The notes under the pieces: model-generated
Told to the model about the DNA's origin: nothing
The model's input: only the letters and a program-made list of their open reading frames with translations
Database searches by the model: none
Part shown: positions 31,879 to 45,057 of the stretch, piece by piece
Layout of the letters: each line of letters begins with the position of its first letter
How positions within the stretch are numbered: the stretch's first letter is position 1
Made by a program: the position numbers and the translations under genes
Source: Methanonatronarchaeum sp. AMET-Sl
Lineage (GTDB): Archaea > Halobacteriota > Methanonatronarchaeia > Methanonatronarchaeales > Methanonatronarchaeaceae
Direction of reading: 5' to 3'
Length of the DNA stretch: 64,000 nucleotides
NCBI RefSeq assembly: GCF_029854155.1
Contig: NZ_CP122958.1
Location: 62,001 to 126,000 of the forward strand

Positions 31879-32210
31879 ACAAACCTTTCTACCTTATGGT
31901 ATAAAAAACCATCGCAAAAACAAAACCCAATAAAAACACCTCTTAACCAAAACAAACACCAAACAAAAACAAAAACAACCAAAACAACCCACAAAACACA
32001 GAAAAACACAACAAAAACAACCAAAACAACCCATAACCACACAAACCCAACTAAATCAACTTCCACAACACCTCAAATAACCAAATAAACAAAACAACCC
32101 CACAAACCCACCAACACACAAAACCCAATACACATACCCCACACAAACATAAATTAATAAAAAACCCCAACCCACATAGGCTGAGGAAACCACAAAAAAA
32201 TGTTTTTATC

Positions 32211-32248
32211 TTAAAAAAACGCCCAAAACCCCTTTTGGGAAAGGCGTT
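32211..32248 (-). terminator. Intrinsic-type terminator of the NIF3-like gene
   Basis: On the minus strand AACGCC pairs with GGCGTT (32218-32223 with 32243-32248), with a nested CCC/GGG pair, and the stem is followed directly by a run of seven T. It begins four bases after the stop codon. Confidence 0.65.
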
Positions 32249-32251
32249 AGT

Positions 32252-33208
32252 TCACAGCCGACTCACCCTCTTAAATCCAGAGAGTTCAACTACATCAATA
32301 CCAAACTTATCCACCATTTTATCCAACAACAGATTCAGGCCTACCGAGTCTGAAGATATATGTCCAGCCGCAACAACGTTGATGTTTTGTTTTTTAGCCT
32401 CCTTAATCTGATCCTTAGACATATGCATAGCTATTATAGTGTTAACTCCAGATTGAGCCATCTTCTCCAACCGATCTTTACTAAGCTCTGTCCCACCAGT
32501 CATGTCGTAAGAAACCTTACCAACACGGTTCTTTTTTTTGCCATTAAATATGGTTGGACCAAGGTCATAATCTAATGCCCATTCATACTCAGGTATATCA
32601 AGCAATACATCTATCAAATCTGATATTCGGTCAGGATCTTCCTCCTCAACATACCTTTCTAGATAACTATTCACATGATTATCAGCTAGTGTATGGAAAC
32701 ATGCATAAGGAATATCCAGTAGTTCAGCTGTTTGAACAGATCTAGGGTGATTCCCAGAGTGAACCCCTCTACGAACCTCATCAACTCGACCCCTCACAAT
32801 AGCTTCAGCCTGTGAAATACTGACCCCAACCTGTTCAAGTGTCTCAACCTGCATCTTCATAACTTCATGCAAGTTAGCTAACCCACGACCCTCAGGATGG
32901 TGAGCAATAGCTCCAGTTATCTCATGACCTTTCTCATTCAACCTATCTATAAGTAATAAATCCTGCGTCTCAATATCAATTCCAACCGCAACCTTCTCAA
33001 CCTCTCTATCACCAGCATACAAAACCTTGCTATCATCATAGGGATTCTCCAACCGATTTAAATCATAACTGTCCTTCCGAACCCCCTCTAAATCCTCATA
33101 CTCCTCACTTCTCTCATCAAGAATCTCTTCAATTCGAGACCTATCCCGTGGATCAACCTCAATAGCTTGCTCTACAGCAAATTCATGCAGCTCATTTAAA
33201 GTTACCAT
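32252..33208 (-). CDS. NIF3-like (DUF34) family protein
   Basis: A 318-aa acidic protein of the archaeal NIF3-like group. The likely metal-binding positions are the His pair in GAIAHHPEG near residue 100 and the His in AAGHISSDS near 285. NIF3 proteins bind two metal ions; their reaction is not settled (GTP cyclohydrolase-like or metal insertion roles have been proposed). ATG 33208, seven bases after AGAGGT, is preferred to the TTG two codons before. It is monocistronic with a clear terminator. Confidence 0.8.
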   Translation of the reverse strand: MVTLNELHEFAVEQAIEVDPRDRSRIEEILDERSEEYEDLEGVRKDSYDLNRLENPYDDSKVLYAGDREVEKVAVGIDIETQDLLLIDRLNEKGHEITGAIAHHPEGRGLANLHEVMKMQVETLEQVGVSISQAEAIVRGRVDEVRRGVHSGNHPRSVQTAELLDIPYACFHTLADNHVNSYLERYVEEEDPDRISDLIDVLLDIPEYEWALDYDLGPTIFNGKKKNRVGKVSYDMTGGTELSKDRLEKMAQSGVNTIIAMHMSKDQIKEAKKQNINVVAAGHISSDSVGLNLLLDKMVDKFGIDVVELSGFKRVSRL

Positions 33209-33316
33209 AAACAAAACCTCTTAGCATAGTAGTCCGTCTCCAAACAAATATATTCCCACCAAAAAACGATAAAATATACCCAAAAATTATTCGATATATT
33301 AGAGGGAGGATGTCAA

Positions 33317-34042
33317 GTGGATTTAGCTAGTGATGAAGTCGATAGGTTAAGAGAGGTTGTTGATAGTTATATGGAGTTAGCTATTGGTTTAGATAGGCAT
33401 TGCAATCGATGTCTCGAGACTCGGAGGTGGGGTGGCTCGGTTGTTTTAATGGTTTTGGATGCCGCGTTCACATCTGTTGGACTCAATTACTTTAATATCG
33501 TTGTTCCACAGGTAATGGAGTTTGAAAACCGGTTTGTAGAGCGAGGTAGAATTGTTAATTTAAGTGATTTAAGTAGTTTGGAACATGATGTTGTCAGTGA
33601 TTTATGGAAGAACGAGCGGTCTTGGCATGTTGCTAGGAAGGTTGCCGAGTTGATTGATAAGGTTGGTGATAGGCATGGGTTGGATGATAGGTTGGCTTTG
33701 AGGCGTTGGGCTAGTGAAAGTAGTTTGGTTGGTTGGAGGGAGAACCCTGTTGGAGAGGTTAAGGGGGTTGGGGTTGTGACATATCAATATTTAAGGATGA
33801 TGGGTGGTGTTGATACAAGTATGCCTGATGGTGTTGTGCGGAGGGTGGTTAAGGATATTTTGGTTAGAGCAGATGTTGATCTACCTGTTGATGGGGATAT
33901 CGAGTTGGTTGAGACGATTGATTATATGTCAGATGTGACTGGTTATCGGTCGGTTGAAATTACATGGATGACTTGGCTTGTTCAAAGCGAAGGAGACAAA
34001 ATTAGGATGGAGAAGTATAGGGATGTTTTGGAGAGGATTTAG
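33317..34042 (+). CDS. HhH-GPD-like helical protein of unknown function
   Basis: A 241-aa protein with a helix-hairpin-helix core resembling DNA glycosylases of the HhH-GPD fold: [30 protein letters not shown] near residue 155-185 has the Gly-Val-Gly hairpin and an Asp near the usual catalytic place. Cys residues occur only in NRCLE. No 4Fe-4S cluster motif is seen. A glycosylase or related DNA-binding role is inference. The GTG start follows GGGAGGATG. The coding strand is markedly G/T-rich. The 3' end overlaps the convergent exonuclease gene by four bases. Confidence 0.6.
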   Translation: MDLASDEVDRLREVVDSYMELAIGLDRHCNRCLETRRWGGSVVLMVLDAAFTSVGLNYFNIVVPQVMEFENRFVERGRIVNLSDLSSLEHDVVSDLWKNERSWHVARKVAELIDKVGDRHGLDDRLALRRWASESSLVGWRENPVGEVKGVGVVTYQYLRMMGGVDTSMPDGVVRRVVKDILVRADVDLPVDGDIELVETIDYMSDVTGYRSVEITWMTWLVQSEGDKIRMEKYRDVLERI

Positions 34043-35007
34043 TTTTGTTTTGGTAGGTTTTGGGTTATGTTGTGGTAGAGGTTTGTTAGTGTGAGTATGT
34101 CTTGTCGGTTGTGGCTGAGTATGGGTAGTAATGGTCCTGGGTTTTGTTTTTTTAGGTATGTTTGGTAGTAGTCGGGTACTCTTTTGCTTGGTATGTCTAT
34201 TTTTCTTTTTATGTTAAGTAGGGTTGTTTCTATGTGGTTTAGGTTGTGTTTCTTCAGGTTTTGGTGTGTTTTTTTGGTGTAGTGGTAGAGGTCTATGTGG
34301 GTTGGGTGGTTTTGTGTTGGTATTTTGTGGTGGTGTTGTCTTTTTTTTATGTATGGGATGTCGAAGCTTTTTCCGTTGAATGTGATTATTGTTTTTTTGT
34401 TTTTTAGGTATTGTTGGGTTTGGTGGAGGACTGCTTTTTCTTGTTTTGGGTTTTGAAGTAGTAGTTGATGTAGTTTTAGTTGGTTTTTTTGTGGTAGGCC
34501 TATTCCGATTAGTATTATTGGTTGGTTTGTTAGGCCGAGTGTTTCGATGTCGAGTAATGCTATTTCGTTGTTTTTTAGTTCTGGTGTGTGTTTTAGGGCT
34601 TCATGGCATGTGGGTCCGAGTTTTTTGTGTAGTGTTTGTATTGCTTTATATGGTTTTTTTGTGTTTTTTAGGTGTTTTTTTGCTTTTTTGCTCCATTTTT
34701 TATGTTTTTTGAGGTCTTTTATTGTTTGGTAGCCTTGTTTTTTTAGTTTTTTTTCTGTTTTTGGTCCGATTCCTTTGATTGGTTTTAGGTCTGTGTGTTT
34801 TTTGTGGGTTTTGGTTGTTTTTATTGTTTTCTTGGTTGTTTCTATTCGTTCTATGTACTGTCCTTTTTTGTTTTGTTTTTTGGTTGTGTTTGGTAGTTGT
34901 TCTATTGATTGGTTTTTGTATTTTTTTGTTAGTTTTTGTTTTATGTGGTCTGGGCCTTTTTCGATGGTTTTAGGGTCGATGTGTTGGATCCATTTTTGGA
35001 GGTTCAT
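34039..35007 (-). CDS. HhH plus RNase H-fold (YprB-like) exonuclease, fifth gene of the DNA repair operon
   Basis: A 322-aa basic protein. A helix-hairpin-helix motif ([19 protein letters not shown]) lies near residues 80-100. The C-terminal half is a DEDD-type nuclease domain: [31 protein letters not shown] and [14 protein letters not shown] supply the acidic residues and the last Asp with a nearby His. It starts 17 bases after the rad50 stop. No Shine-Dalgarno is visible; the open frame extends far upstream only as a shadow of rad50. It is likely a 3'-5' exonuclease working with Mre11-Rad50. Lys/Gln/His-rich composition is extreme. Confidence 0.8.
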   Translation of the reverse strand: MNLQKWIQHIDPKTIEKGPDHIKQKLTKKYKNQSIEQLPNTTKKQNKKGQYIERIETTKKTIKTTKTHKKHTDLKPIKGIGPKTEKKLKKQGYQTIKDLKKHKKWSKKAKKHLKNTKKPYKAIQTLHKKLGPTCHEALKHTPELKNNEIALLDIETLGLTNQPIILIGIGLPQKNQLKLHQLLLQNPKQEKAVLHQTQQYLKNKKTIITFNGKSFDIPYIKKRQHHHKIPTQNHPTHIDLYHYTKKTHQNLKKHNLNHIETTLLNIKRKIDIPSKRVPDYYQTYLKKQNPGPLLPILSHNRQDILTLTNLYHNITQNLPKQN

Positions 35008-35024
35008 TTTGTATCTATATTTTT

Positions 35025-37196
35025 TTATAGTGTTTTGGCTGTTGATGTGTTGTTTGTTTTGTTTATTTCGATTATGTTGTCGACGTAGCTTTCCATTTTT
35101 GGTTCGTGTGATACTAATATGATTTGTTGCATGTCGAGTTCGTCTATTATGTCTCTTATTTTGTCTAGTTGGTTTGTGCTGAATCCGTCTGTGGGTTCGT
35201 CTAGTATTATCATGTTTTTGGTTTGGATGTCTTCTACTAATTGGTTTATTACTCTGTTTAGTGCTAGTCTGTATGCGAGTGCTACTGATGTTCTTTCTCC
35301 GCCTGATAGTCTTTTGTATTTTGTTTCTGTTTGGCCTCTTTCTATTATTGGTGCGAATCCTTGGTCTACGTGTACGTTTAGGTCGCTGTCTTCTATTAGC
35401 ATTCGGAACCATGTGTTGAATATTTCGTTGAATTTCATTTGGAGTTGTGTCATGTATTTTCGTTCGATTGTTGCTGATAGGTTTTTGAGGTTTTCGAGCC
35501 ATTCTCTATGGTTTTCTATTTTTTGTTTTAGGTTTTTGGCTTGTTTTTTGTCTTGGATTTCTTTTTTTATGGTTTTGATTTCTCTTTTTCTGTTTTTTAT
35601 GTTTGTTTTGGTTTCTATGAGTTTTTGTTGAGTTTGGTTTAATTTGGTTCTTTTTTCTTCGATTTTGTTTTCTAGTTCCTGGTTTTTTTGTTTGGTTGTT
35701 TTTAGTTGGTTGAGTTTTTGTTGGGTTTGGTTTAATTTGGTTTGTTTTTCTGTTTTTTGGTTTTTGAGTTGTTGGATTTTTTGTTGTTTTTCTTGGATTT
35801 TTTGTTTTAGTTCTTTTGCTTGGTTTGTTTTTTCTTTGTATTCTTGGAGTTTTTTTCTGTCTTTTTTTAGTTCTTGTGTTTTGTTTTCTATTCGGTTGAG
35901 TATTTCATTGATTTTGTTTTCGATTTTGTTTTCTAGTTCTTGGATTTCTTGTTGATGGTTTTCTAGTTTTTGTTGGTGTTTTTGTAGTTTTTGTTGGATG
36001 TTTTGGATGTTTTTTTGTTTTTTGTTTTGTTCTTTTTTTCTGTGTTGTTCGTTGAGTTGGTTTCCACATATTGGGCATTCTGATTTGGTTTCTTTTAGTT
36101 TTGAGAGGTTTTTTTGGTGTGTTTTTTTGGTTGCTTTTAGGTTTTTGATTTGGTCTTGTTGTTTCTCGATTTCTTTTTCGATCTCTTGTTTTTCTTGGAT
36201 TTTTTGGTCGAGGTTTTTTTCTATTCCGGGTTCTTTTTTATGGCATTTTTCTTTGAGTTTTTGGAGTTTGTTTAGTCTTTTTTCTATTGTTTCTTGGTTT
36301 AGGTCTGTGGGTTTTGTTTGTTTTTTTATTTCGTTGTATCGGTTTTGTGTTTGGTCTTTTTCTTGTTTGTGTTCTTTTATTCTTTCTTTGGTGTTTTGGA
36401 GTGCGGTTTTGATTTCTGTTTTCTTTTTGTCTAGTTTATGTAGTTCTTCGATTTCTTTTTCGATTTCTTGTTTTTGGTCAATTAATTTATCTAGTTGTTT
36501 TTGTTGGTTTTCTACGTCTTTTTCTAGGGTTTTTTGTTTTTCTAGGTGTTTTTGTAGTTTTTCTTGGATTTTTTGTTGTTTTTGTTGTTTTTGTTTTAGG
36601 TCTTTTGTTACTCCTTCTAGTTGGTTTAATGGTTTTCTTAAGTTTTTTCTAACTTCATCTATGTTTTCTCGGATTTTTTTGTATCTATTGATTCCAGTGA
36701 TTTTTCTTAATGTGTTGAGTCTTGTTTCTTCGTCTGCTTCTATGATTTTTTTCATTTCTTCTTGAGGGGTGTAGACTGTGTATCTATAGATAAGTGATTT
36801 TCTTTTGGAGACCATTTCCATTGGGTAGCCAAGGATTTTGAATACCTCTGTTTTTAGTTCGGTTGGTGTTAACTCGGTTTTGGCGTTTTTCTTGATGTAT
36901 CCGTTTTCTTGTCTTATTGCTGAGTTTTCTCGTGTTAACTCTCTATAGACTGTGTATTTCTGGCTGTTTATTGTGAATGTGAGTTCTGCATATCCGTTGT
37001 TTGTGCCTTCTCGTAGTAGGTCTGCTCCGGATAGTTGGTTTCCTCTTAGGCCGAATAAAGCGAACTCTATTGCCATGAGTAGTGATGATTTTCCATGGCC
37101 TATGTCTCCTGATAAAAGAAGTGTTCCTGTTGGGAACTCTACGTGTTCTTCTTTATAGCTTCGTATGTTTTTTAGGTGTATTGAATTGACTTTCAA
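35025..37196 (-). CDS. rad50: DNA double-strand break repair ATPase Rad50
   Basis: A 723-aa SMC-like ATPase. Walker [10 protein letters not shown] is at residues 30-38, the zinc hook CPIC at 374-377, the ABC signature LSGGE at 630, and Walker [13 protein letters not shown] near 661. The intervening coiled coils (about 170-600) are Lys/Gln/Glu-rich. It is shorter than many archaeal Rad50 proteins (about 850-900 aa), so the coils are short. The TTG start follows GAGAGG. It is coupled to mre11 with a 33-base gap and works with Mre11 in tethering and trimming DNA ends. Confidence 0.97.
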   Translation of the reverse strand: MKVNSIHLKNIRSYKEEHVEFPTGTLLLSGDIGHGKSSLLMAIEFALFGLRGNQLSGADLLREGTNNGYAELTFTINSQKYTVYRELTRENSAIRQENGYIKKNAKTELTPTELKTEVFKILGYPMEMVSKRKSLIYRYTVYTPQEEMKKIIEADEETRLNTLRKITGINRYKKIRENIDEVRKNLRKPLNQLEGVTKDLKQKQQKQQKIQEKLQKHLEKQKTLEKDVENQQKQLDKLIDQKQEIEKEIEELHKLDKKKTEIKTALQNTKERIKEHKQEKDQTQNRYNEIKKQTKPTDLNQETIEKRLNKLQKLKEKCHKKEPGIEKNLDQKIQEKQEIEKEIEKQQDQIKNLKATKKTHQKNLSKLKETKSECPICGNQLNEQHRKKEQNKKQKNIQNIQQKLQKHQQKLENHQQEIQELENKIENKINEILNRIENKTQELKKDRKKLQEYKEKTNQAKELKQKIQEKQQKIQQLKNQKTEKQTKLNQTQQKLNQLKTTKQKNQELENKIEEKRTKLNQTQQKLIETKTNIKNRKREIKTIKKEIQDKKQAKNLKQKIENHREWLENLKNLSATIERKYMTQLQMKFNEIFNTWFRMLIEDSDLNVHVDQGFAPIIERGQTETKYKRLSGGERTSVALAYRLALNRVINQLVEDIQTKNMIILDEPTDGFSTNQLDKIRDIIDELDMQQIILVSHEPKMESYVDNIIEINKTNNTSTAKTL

Positions 37197-37229
37197 TTTT
37201 TGCCTCTCAGGGTTTAGGGTTTTTGGGTT

Positions 37230-38483
37230 TTATAGTGTTTTTTCTATCTCTTTTTTTATTCCAAGTGTTTTTAATGCGTCTTGAACTACTCTTTCTCTGT
37301 AGTCTTTCTTTTTTTCTCCGTCTTCTTGTTCTGTTGATAGTTGGTTGAATAGTTGTTTTGTTATTTCTTTTTTTTCTTCGTCTGATTTGTTTTTAAGTTC
37401 GAACTGTCCGGTGTGTTCTTCTATTAATTTTTGTTCGAGTTCTTTTCGGTCGCTTGCTTTTACGTCGAATTCTTGGTATTCTTTTGTTTTTAGTTGGTTG
37501 ATGTTTATTCGTACTGCTGTTGCGCCTAGGTCTGTTATTTTGTTTCTTATGTTGTTGAATCCTATTTCTGTTGTTTTACCGGTTTTTAAGACACCATATA
37601 CCTTTAATAAGACTATTGAGTTTTTTATGTTTTTTTTCTGTATTTTTTGGTTTATTTCGTGTTCAACCATGTCTGGTGTTTTGTTTTCTCCATCTATCTC
37701 TATTGATATTATTGGAGCGATCTCTATTTTTTGGGGTTTGATATCTATTTCATCGTCTACTACATCTACGATGTAGAAATTTCCATGTCTGTTTTTTTCT
37801 AGTTCTCGGTAGTCGGTTGGGAATATGCAGCCTGGGAATGTTATTGGGCCATATTCATCTTCTTTAAATATGTCTTGTTTGTGTACGTGGCCGCCTGCGT
37901 AGTAGTCTAGGTTTTTTGGTAGGTGGGAGAGTTTGATTCCTTTCATGCGTTTTAGGTATTCAGGTTTGTATTCGTTTATTGCGGAGTGGAACATGAATAT
38001 CTTGAATCCGGGTTCTTTTTTGAGTTTTTCGTGGTCGAGAACTTGGTAGGCCTTTGATTCTAGGGCGCCGGCTCTTCCGGGCATTCCTGTTATTTTTACT
38101 CCTTCGATTGGTTCGTGGTAACTGAGTTTTAGTTTACCGTTCTTCATTTGGCCTTTACCTACGTTTTTTATGAGTTCAGCGGATTCAAGTACATTTAACA
38201 TTGTGTTGCCGGATGGAGAGAAGTCGTGGGAGCCTGGTACGACGATTACTTCGATTTCTTTTTGGTTTATTTCTCTTAATCTCCGGAAGGCTTCCATTAA
38301 AACTGTTGTTGGTGGTCTTCCTGTTTCGAATAGGTCTCCTGAAATCAGTATGAAGTCGACGTCTTTATTTAGGCATTGGTCTATTGTTTTGTTGAATGCC
38401 TTTATTGCTATTTCTTTTAGTTTTGATCCACTCCATGATCCTAGGTGGATATCTGAGATATGTGCGAAACGGAAGTTATTCAA
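37230..38483 (-). CDS. mre11: DNA double-strand break repair nuclease Mre11
   Basis: A 417-aa metallophosphoesterase. The phosphoesterase motifs are SDIHLG near residue 10, ISGDLFE near 47, PGSHD near 82 (Ser where many Mre11 proteins have Asn), and YYAGGHVHK near 195. The C-terminal part includes the Rad50-binding region and ends in a Lys/Glu-rich helix. The TTG start follows GGAGGAAAA. It lies between herA and rad50 in the operon, the classic archaeal end-resection set. Confidence 0.95.
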   Translation of the reverse strand: MNNFRFAHISDIHLGSWSGSKLKEIAIKAFNKTIDQCLNKDVDFILISGDLFETGRPPTTVLMEAFRRLREINQKEIEVIVVPGSHDFSPSGNTMLNVLESAELIKNVGKGQMKNGKLKLSYHEPIEGVKITGMPGRAGALESKAYQVLDHEKLKKEPGFKIFMFHSAINEYKPEYLKRMKGIKLSHLPKNLDYYAGGHVHKQDIFKEDEYGPITFPGCIFPTDYRELEKNRHGNFYIVDVVDDEIDIKPQKIEIAPIISIEIDGENKTPDMVEHEINQKIQKKNIKNSIVLLKVYGVLKTGKTTEIGFNNIRNKITDLGATAVRININQLKTKEYQEFDVKASDRKELEQKLIEEHTGQFELKNKSDEEKKEITKQLFNQLSTEQEDGEKKKDYRERVVQDALKTLGIKKEIEKTL

Positions 38484-38501
38484 ATTGTTTTCCTCCAGTT
38501 G

Positions 38502-40040
<1,539 letters not shown>

Positions 40041-40055
40041 TATTAACCACTTATC

Positions 40056-41165
40056 TTATCTTATTTTGTTTAATACGTCATGAGCATCTACAGCAGATAG
40101 ATATCCACGTAACTCATTCCAGAGATCATTTCCTTCTGTCATCGCCCTAAACCTGGCTCTATATCTAGAGGCCTCTTCCTTTGATACACTAGCCATTCTG
40201 TCTGCATCTATCAACCCATATGGATATCCCGGAAACCTGACATCTCTAGAGTTATTGGATAGAGCTGTTAAAACAGATTCTATTTCCTTTTCCCCTACTT
40301 CATCCATCCAATCCCTCTGCAGTTCATACCTAAATGCATATTCCGATGTTGAATATAGTTTTACAAAAAAGATTTCAGCTCTATGGTTTGGATCGGTGTT
40401 TTTAACAACCGGGTAGTAATACCATGGTTTATCTATGTCGGTTGCTAGGTCCTTCAAGGCCTTAACCAAACTATTGCCTGTTGTTGTGTGTAGGGTTGTG
40501 GTTTTAGATAGGCCTGAATAGACCACATCATTGGTTAATGCCTTTCTGTATGCATATTCTGCATACTTGGTTTCGTTTTTAACAGATGTCTGTAGGCTAC
40601 CGTCCATCACCATTATGTCTCCAGAACTTAGTTCTTGTTTAGAGATATCGCCTGCAACTTTCCATTCTGCGAAACGTCTTGCTGCTGTGCATACTCTACC
40701 GATTCGGGACATATTTAGTTGTTCGTCGGGCTCTCCAACTACCTCACTAAGTTTTAACTCTAAATCACTTTCATCTGGTAGGTATTTTTTGTGTTCTGGA
40801 GTGATTGGATAGAGTCTTCCTTGATATTTTATTTCTCCATCCAGTTCAGAGGCGCTGGCAAGTGCATAGAAATCGATTCTCTGAGGTATAGATCCTGGCT
40901 CAATTCTCTTCTTTCCTTTAAAAACATTATAATAAATACGTATTAGGTGGACGCTGAACATTGGGGAGGAGAACAACTCCATGTTCCCGCCATCTATAAA
41001 TGAAATTTTTCTATCTGTTTCTCCCTTTGGTATTGGAGTGAATTTATCTCTAGATAACTTGATTGGGGTGTAGTTGAATCCTTTGAACAAAGGTTGGCCA
41101 GGATCTGTTTTACGAATACTGTCACCAAGGTCTTCAAGCAGGTTGGATAGAGCATTATCCTTCAT
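40056..41165 (-). CDS. nurA: 5'-3' nuclease NurA
   Basis: A 369-aa NurA-domain nuclease. The two metal-site motifs are visible: [11 protein letters not shown] near residue 52 and [12 protein letters not shown] near 185. It acts with HerA at DNA ends. The open frame begins at 41276, but that start would lie only 10 bases from the divergent lipoprotein gene; ATG 41165 (MKDNALSN), seven bases after GTGGAT, is chosen. It is the first gene of the nurA-herA-mre11-rad50-exonuclease operon. Confidence 0.88.
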   Translation of the reverse strand: MKDNALSNLLEDLGDSIRKTDPGQPLFKGFNYTPIKLSRDKFTPIPKGETDRKISFIDGGNMELFSSPMFSVHLIRIYYNVFKGKKRIEPGSIPQRIDFYALASASELDGEIKYQGRLYPITPEHKKYLPDESDLELKLSEVVGEPDEQLNMSRIGRVCTAARRFAEWKVAGDISKQELSSGDIMVMDGSLQTSVKNETKYAEYAYRKALTNDVVYSGLSKTTTLHTTTGNSLVKALKDLATDIDKPWYYYPVVKNTDPNHRAEIFFVKLYSTSEYAFRYELQRDWMDEVGEKEIESVLTALSNNSRDVRFPGYPYGLIDADRMASVSKEEASRYRARFRAMTEGNDLWNELRGYLSAVDAHDVLNKIR

Positions 41166-41286
41166 ATTGAAATCCACAACTATATATGCATTACAAAGAC
41201 AAATCACTTCTCGGTCAGGTAACCGAAACAAAAAACAACCGTTAACATTCATATAGTAATAGTCGGTTAATACCAAGGGGATATTT

Positions 41287-41886
41287 ATGGATAGAAAATA
41301 CGTTTATATTTCAATATTAATAATCGCGTTTGCTTTATCAACTGCTGGATGTTTAGGTGGTTATGATAAATCGGTTTCTGCTGAAGAAGGTCTTGCTATG
41401 CTTACAGATCAAGAGATAGATCCAGAGATACAGAACCACGTAGATATGGAGAAGGTTGGATTGGATGTAAGTGATGGAAACTTATTGATAACTATCGAGA
41501 CATACGGTGATATACCAAACACCATTGAAGAAGGCGCAACTGTATATGAAGTTAATGTCAAGGATTTAGGTAGTGATGAAGCCAGTGTTAACTCACTTGC
41601 GTTAGAGTTCATTGGTGATACTGAATATTTCAATGCAGAAAAACCTGTTGAAGGAGATTTAATGGATATAGATGGAGCAGGTTACACAGTTGATTCAAAG
41701 TTTTTTGGAGGATATGAACTAATATTTGAGGTGCCTCTTGAAGAAATTGATGATCCTGATGAAGTAGGTATTCAAGTCCATTCAGAATGGTCTGATCCAG
41801 ATGGATTTGGAACTGCTATGGATTTCATTCCCCTCGATGAAGATGGAAATGTAGATTCTAGTGAATACATCAAGTATGAAGTTTAA
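41287..41886 (+). CDS. Secreted lipoprotein of unknown function
   Basis: A 199-aa protein with an N-terminal signal: positive residues, a hydrophobic stretch (about 6-20) and a lipobox ending STAGC at Cys22, so the mature protein is probably lipid-anchored outside the cell. The rest is strongly acidic and looks like a beta-rich domain with a repeated Asp-Glu pattern. I do not recognise a family. The ATG is preceded by AGGGGAT. It is divergent from nurA and convergent with tpiA; the function is not inferred. Confidence 0.75.
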   Translation: MDRKYVYISILIIAFALSTAGCLGGYDKSVSAEEGLAMLTDQEIDPEIQNHVDMEKVGLDVSDGNLLITIETYGDIPNTIEEGATVYEVNVKDLGSDEASVNSLALEFIGDTEYFNAEKPVEGDLMDIDGAGYTVDSKFFGGYELIFEVPLEEIDDPDEVGIQVHSEWSDPDGFGTAMDFIPLDEDGNVDSSEYIKYEV

Positions 41887-41939
41887 AGAAAAAATAGAAG
41901 TAGGGTTTTTGGGGTGTTGAAACCCCTTTTTTTTGTTTT

Positions 41940-42587
41940 TTATTGTGTTTTTGAGAGTAGTTTTTGTATTGATTTTTCTGGGTTTTTGGTTTTAACTACT
42001 CCGGATGCTACTAGGATTCCTTTGGCGCCTAATTCGATTGCTTTTTTTACGTCTTCTCCGCTTGATACTCCTGCTCCGCATAGTACTGGTGTTTCTGATT
42101 TTTCAACTGATTTCTCGATTATTTCTGGGTCTGCGGTTGTTACGGAGATATCTCCGCCTATAAGTTCTGGTGGTTCTATGGCTACGTACTCTGGGTTGAG
42201 TTTTGATGCGGCTGCTGTTGTTTGGACGTTGTTTGTGCATATGATTGTTTTTAGGTCGAGTTTTTTTGCTCTTTGGTTTGCTTTTGCTATTTGTTTGAGT
42301 GTGAGGTTTTTTTCTGAGTGGTTTATTAGTGTGCCGGTGGCTCCTGCTTTTTTTATTGCTTCTGGTAGTATGTGTCCGGTGTTGCTTCCGTATTGGATTG
42401 GGTCTATGTGTTGAGCGTATATTGGTACTGTTGTTTCTTCGGCTATTTTTTGTATGTCTGTTGGTTGTGGGGAGATTATTATTTCAGTGTCTGTTTTTTC
42501 TTGTGTTTTTTCGATTGCTTTTGCTATTTTTAATGCGTTTTGGTTTGTTCCGGCTTTGTAGGTTTTTAGGTTTATAATCAACTTCAT
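41940..42587 (-). CDS. tpiA: Triosephosphate isomerase, archaeal type
   Basis: A 215-aa short archaeal TIM. The active-site residues are in order: Asn-Lys in INLKTYK near residue 7, His in INHSEK near 90, and Glu in [11 protein letters not shown] near 138. The phosphate loop [10 protein letters not shown] follows. The ATG is preceded by GAGGTAAC, 17 bases after the fae-hps stop, so the two are one operon and both act in triose or pentose phosphate metabolism. Confidence 0.96.
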   Translation of the reverse strand: MKLIINLKTYKAGTNQNALKIAKAIEKTQEKTDTEIIISPQPTDIQKIAEETTVPIYAQHIDPIQYGSNTGHILPEAIKKAGATGTLINHSEKNLTLKQIAKANQRAKKLDLKTIICTNNVQTTAAASKLNPEYVAIEPPELIGGDISVTTADPEIIEKSVEKSETPVLCGAGVSSGEDVKKAIELGAKGILVASGVVKTKNPEKSIQKLLSKTQ

Positions 42588-42604
42588 TTTTTGTTACCTC
42601 GGGT

Positions 42605-43768
<1,164 letters not shown>

Positions 43769-43890
43769 ATCAAAAAGTCCTTTTTAAGTTATTAAACTTA
43801 AAAGTATAATATACAATCGCTTCAAAAATACAAAAAACATGTTTCTTTTATCTTTGTTTTATTTTTAGGTGTGACCACATTTATTTTTGT

Positions 43891-45057
43891 TTATATTTTT
43901 GTTAGTGTTTTTTTAGCTATAATGAATGCTATTGTTCCAAGTAGTAGTATGAATGCTGTTATCATGAAGAATGTATCGAATTCATAGGCGTTGGCGAGGA
44001 CGCCTAATGCTATTGAGCCTATAGCGATACCCATATCGAAACTGGAGTTTATAAGTGCGCTTGCTTTACCTCTTTCTAGAGGTGCTACGGTTTCTACAGA
44101 TAGGGCTAGTAGGGTTGTGTATGCTGCTCCGAATCCGATTCCAAATACAATTCCTGCTATGTAAAAACCGGTTTGGGTTGTTGTCAAGCTTATAATTGTT
44201 ATTCCTAGGACGGAAACAACCATCATTGGAGCGGTTACTATGCTCATTCCTTTTCTATCTGCATATCTACCTACTGGAACCCTTACTATGAGGGCAGCAA
44301 CTGCGTATACTGTGAAGAACAGGCCGATTGTGAATTCTGTATATCCAAGTCTGTTTGCGTAAACTGGAAAGAAGGCTGTAATCGCTCCATAAGCTGTTGT
44401 TAATGCTAAAACACCTACCACTGCTGAAGTTACATTGCTGTCTTTCAATACATCCATGAAGGTGGCTGTTCCAGTTCCATCTATATCGCTTTCGCTTACT
44501 AAAAAAACGAGTATTAGTGATACTACTGCGAATAAAGAGGAAATATAGAATGCTTCGTTGTATCCAGTTAGATCAACCAAAAAACCCGCTATTCCAGGCC
44601 CCAATATCATTCCAAGCATTACTGGAACTCCAAACATACCCATAGCTTCTCCTAATCTTTCTCTTGGAACCATGTCCACTGCCATAGACATTGAAGCAAC
44701 GCTGAAAGCTCCTATCCCGATTCCATGGAATATCCGTATCAAAGCTAAAATCAATACAGATTCGGTTAGTGTGTAGAGTATTGGGGCGAGTATGAAGATT
44801 ATTGCTCCTACCACAAGCAGTGGTTTACGGGCAACGTTGTCTGCATACCTACCGAAGGGTACTCGGCTTAGTACTGCTGAAAAAGCGAATATCCCAACTA
44901 TCACTCCGATCATTAGTTCGCCAGCCCCGAGTATTTCGGCGTAAAGACTGATTATTGGGACTATTGCGAAGAAACTTATGAAGAACATGAACACAGAGGC
45001 CAGTAATATGAGGTACTCTCTGGTTAATATTTTTCCGGAAAGTTCTGACTTGTTCAT
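43891..45057 (-). CDS. MFS transporter
   Basis: A 388-aa protein with about 12 membrane segments. The loop 2-3 motif [11 protein letters not shown], its repeat GRYADRKG in the second half, and a long run of Gly-rich helices identify the major facilitator superfamily. The substrate cannot be told; resemblance is to drug or sugar efflux proteins. The ATG overlaps the geranylgeranyl reductase stop by four bases, so the two are coupled, though a metabolic link is unclear. Confidence 0.9.
   Translation of the reverse strand: MNKSELSGKILTREYLILLASVFMFFISFFAIVPIISLYAEILGAGELMIGVIVGIFAFSAVLSRVPFGRYADNVARKPLLVVGAIIFILAPILYTLTESVLILALIRIFHGIGIGAFSVASMSMAVDMVPRERLGEAMGMFGVPVMLGMILGPGIAGFLVDLTGYNEAFYISSLFAVVSLILVFLVSESDIDGTGTATFMDVLKDSNVTSAVVGVLALTTAYGAITAFFPVYANRLGYTEFTIGLFFTVYAVAALIVRVPVGRYADRKGMSIVTAPMMVVSVLGITIISLTTTQTGFYIAGIVFGIGFGAAYTTLLALSVETVAPLERGKASALINSSFDMGIAIGSIALGVLANAYEFDTFFMITAFILLLGTIAFIIAKKTLTKI

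Larger units (their letters stand above)
31806..32251. other. A/C-rich intergenic gap between gatE and the NIF3-like gene
   Basis: The 446-base gap separates two convergent genes. Besides the hairpin at 31820-31875 and the terminator near 32218 it is very A/C-rich low-complexity sequence on the plus strand. A 21-base unit, beginning AAAAACAACCAAAACAACCC, occurs exactly twice, at 31971-31991 and 32013-32033. Short Thr/Lys/Asn-rich open frames in it look like artefacts of composition. Confidence 0.6.

Noticed and set aside
31843..32088. Open frames of 81 and 63 codons in the gatE/NIF3 gap
   Set aside because: Low-complexity Thr/Lys/Asn or Val/Phe sequence caused by A/C bias, with no ribosome-binding site.
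35008..35502. An N-terminal extension of the RNase H-fold exonuclease frame
   Set aside because: The extension is the shadow of the rad50 3' end in another frame; the real protein starts after the rad50 stop.
38083..38260. Ser in the Mre11 PGSHD motif as a sign of a defective nuclease
   Set aside because: The same Ser occurs, as far as I recall, in a common archaeal Mre11 subgroup, and all other metal motifs are intact.
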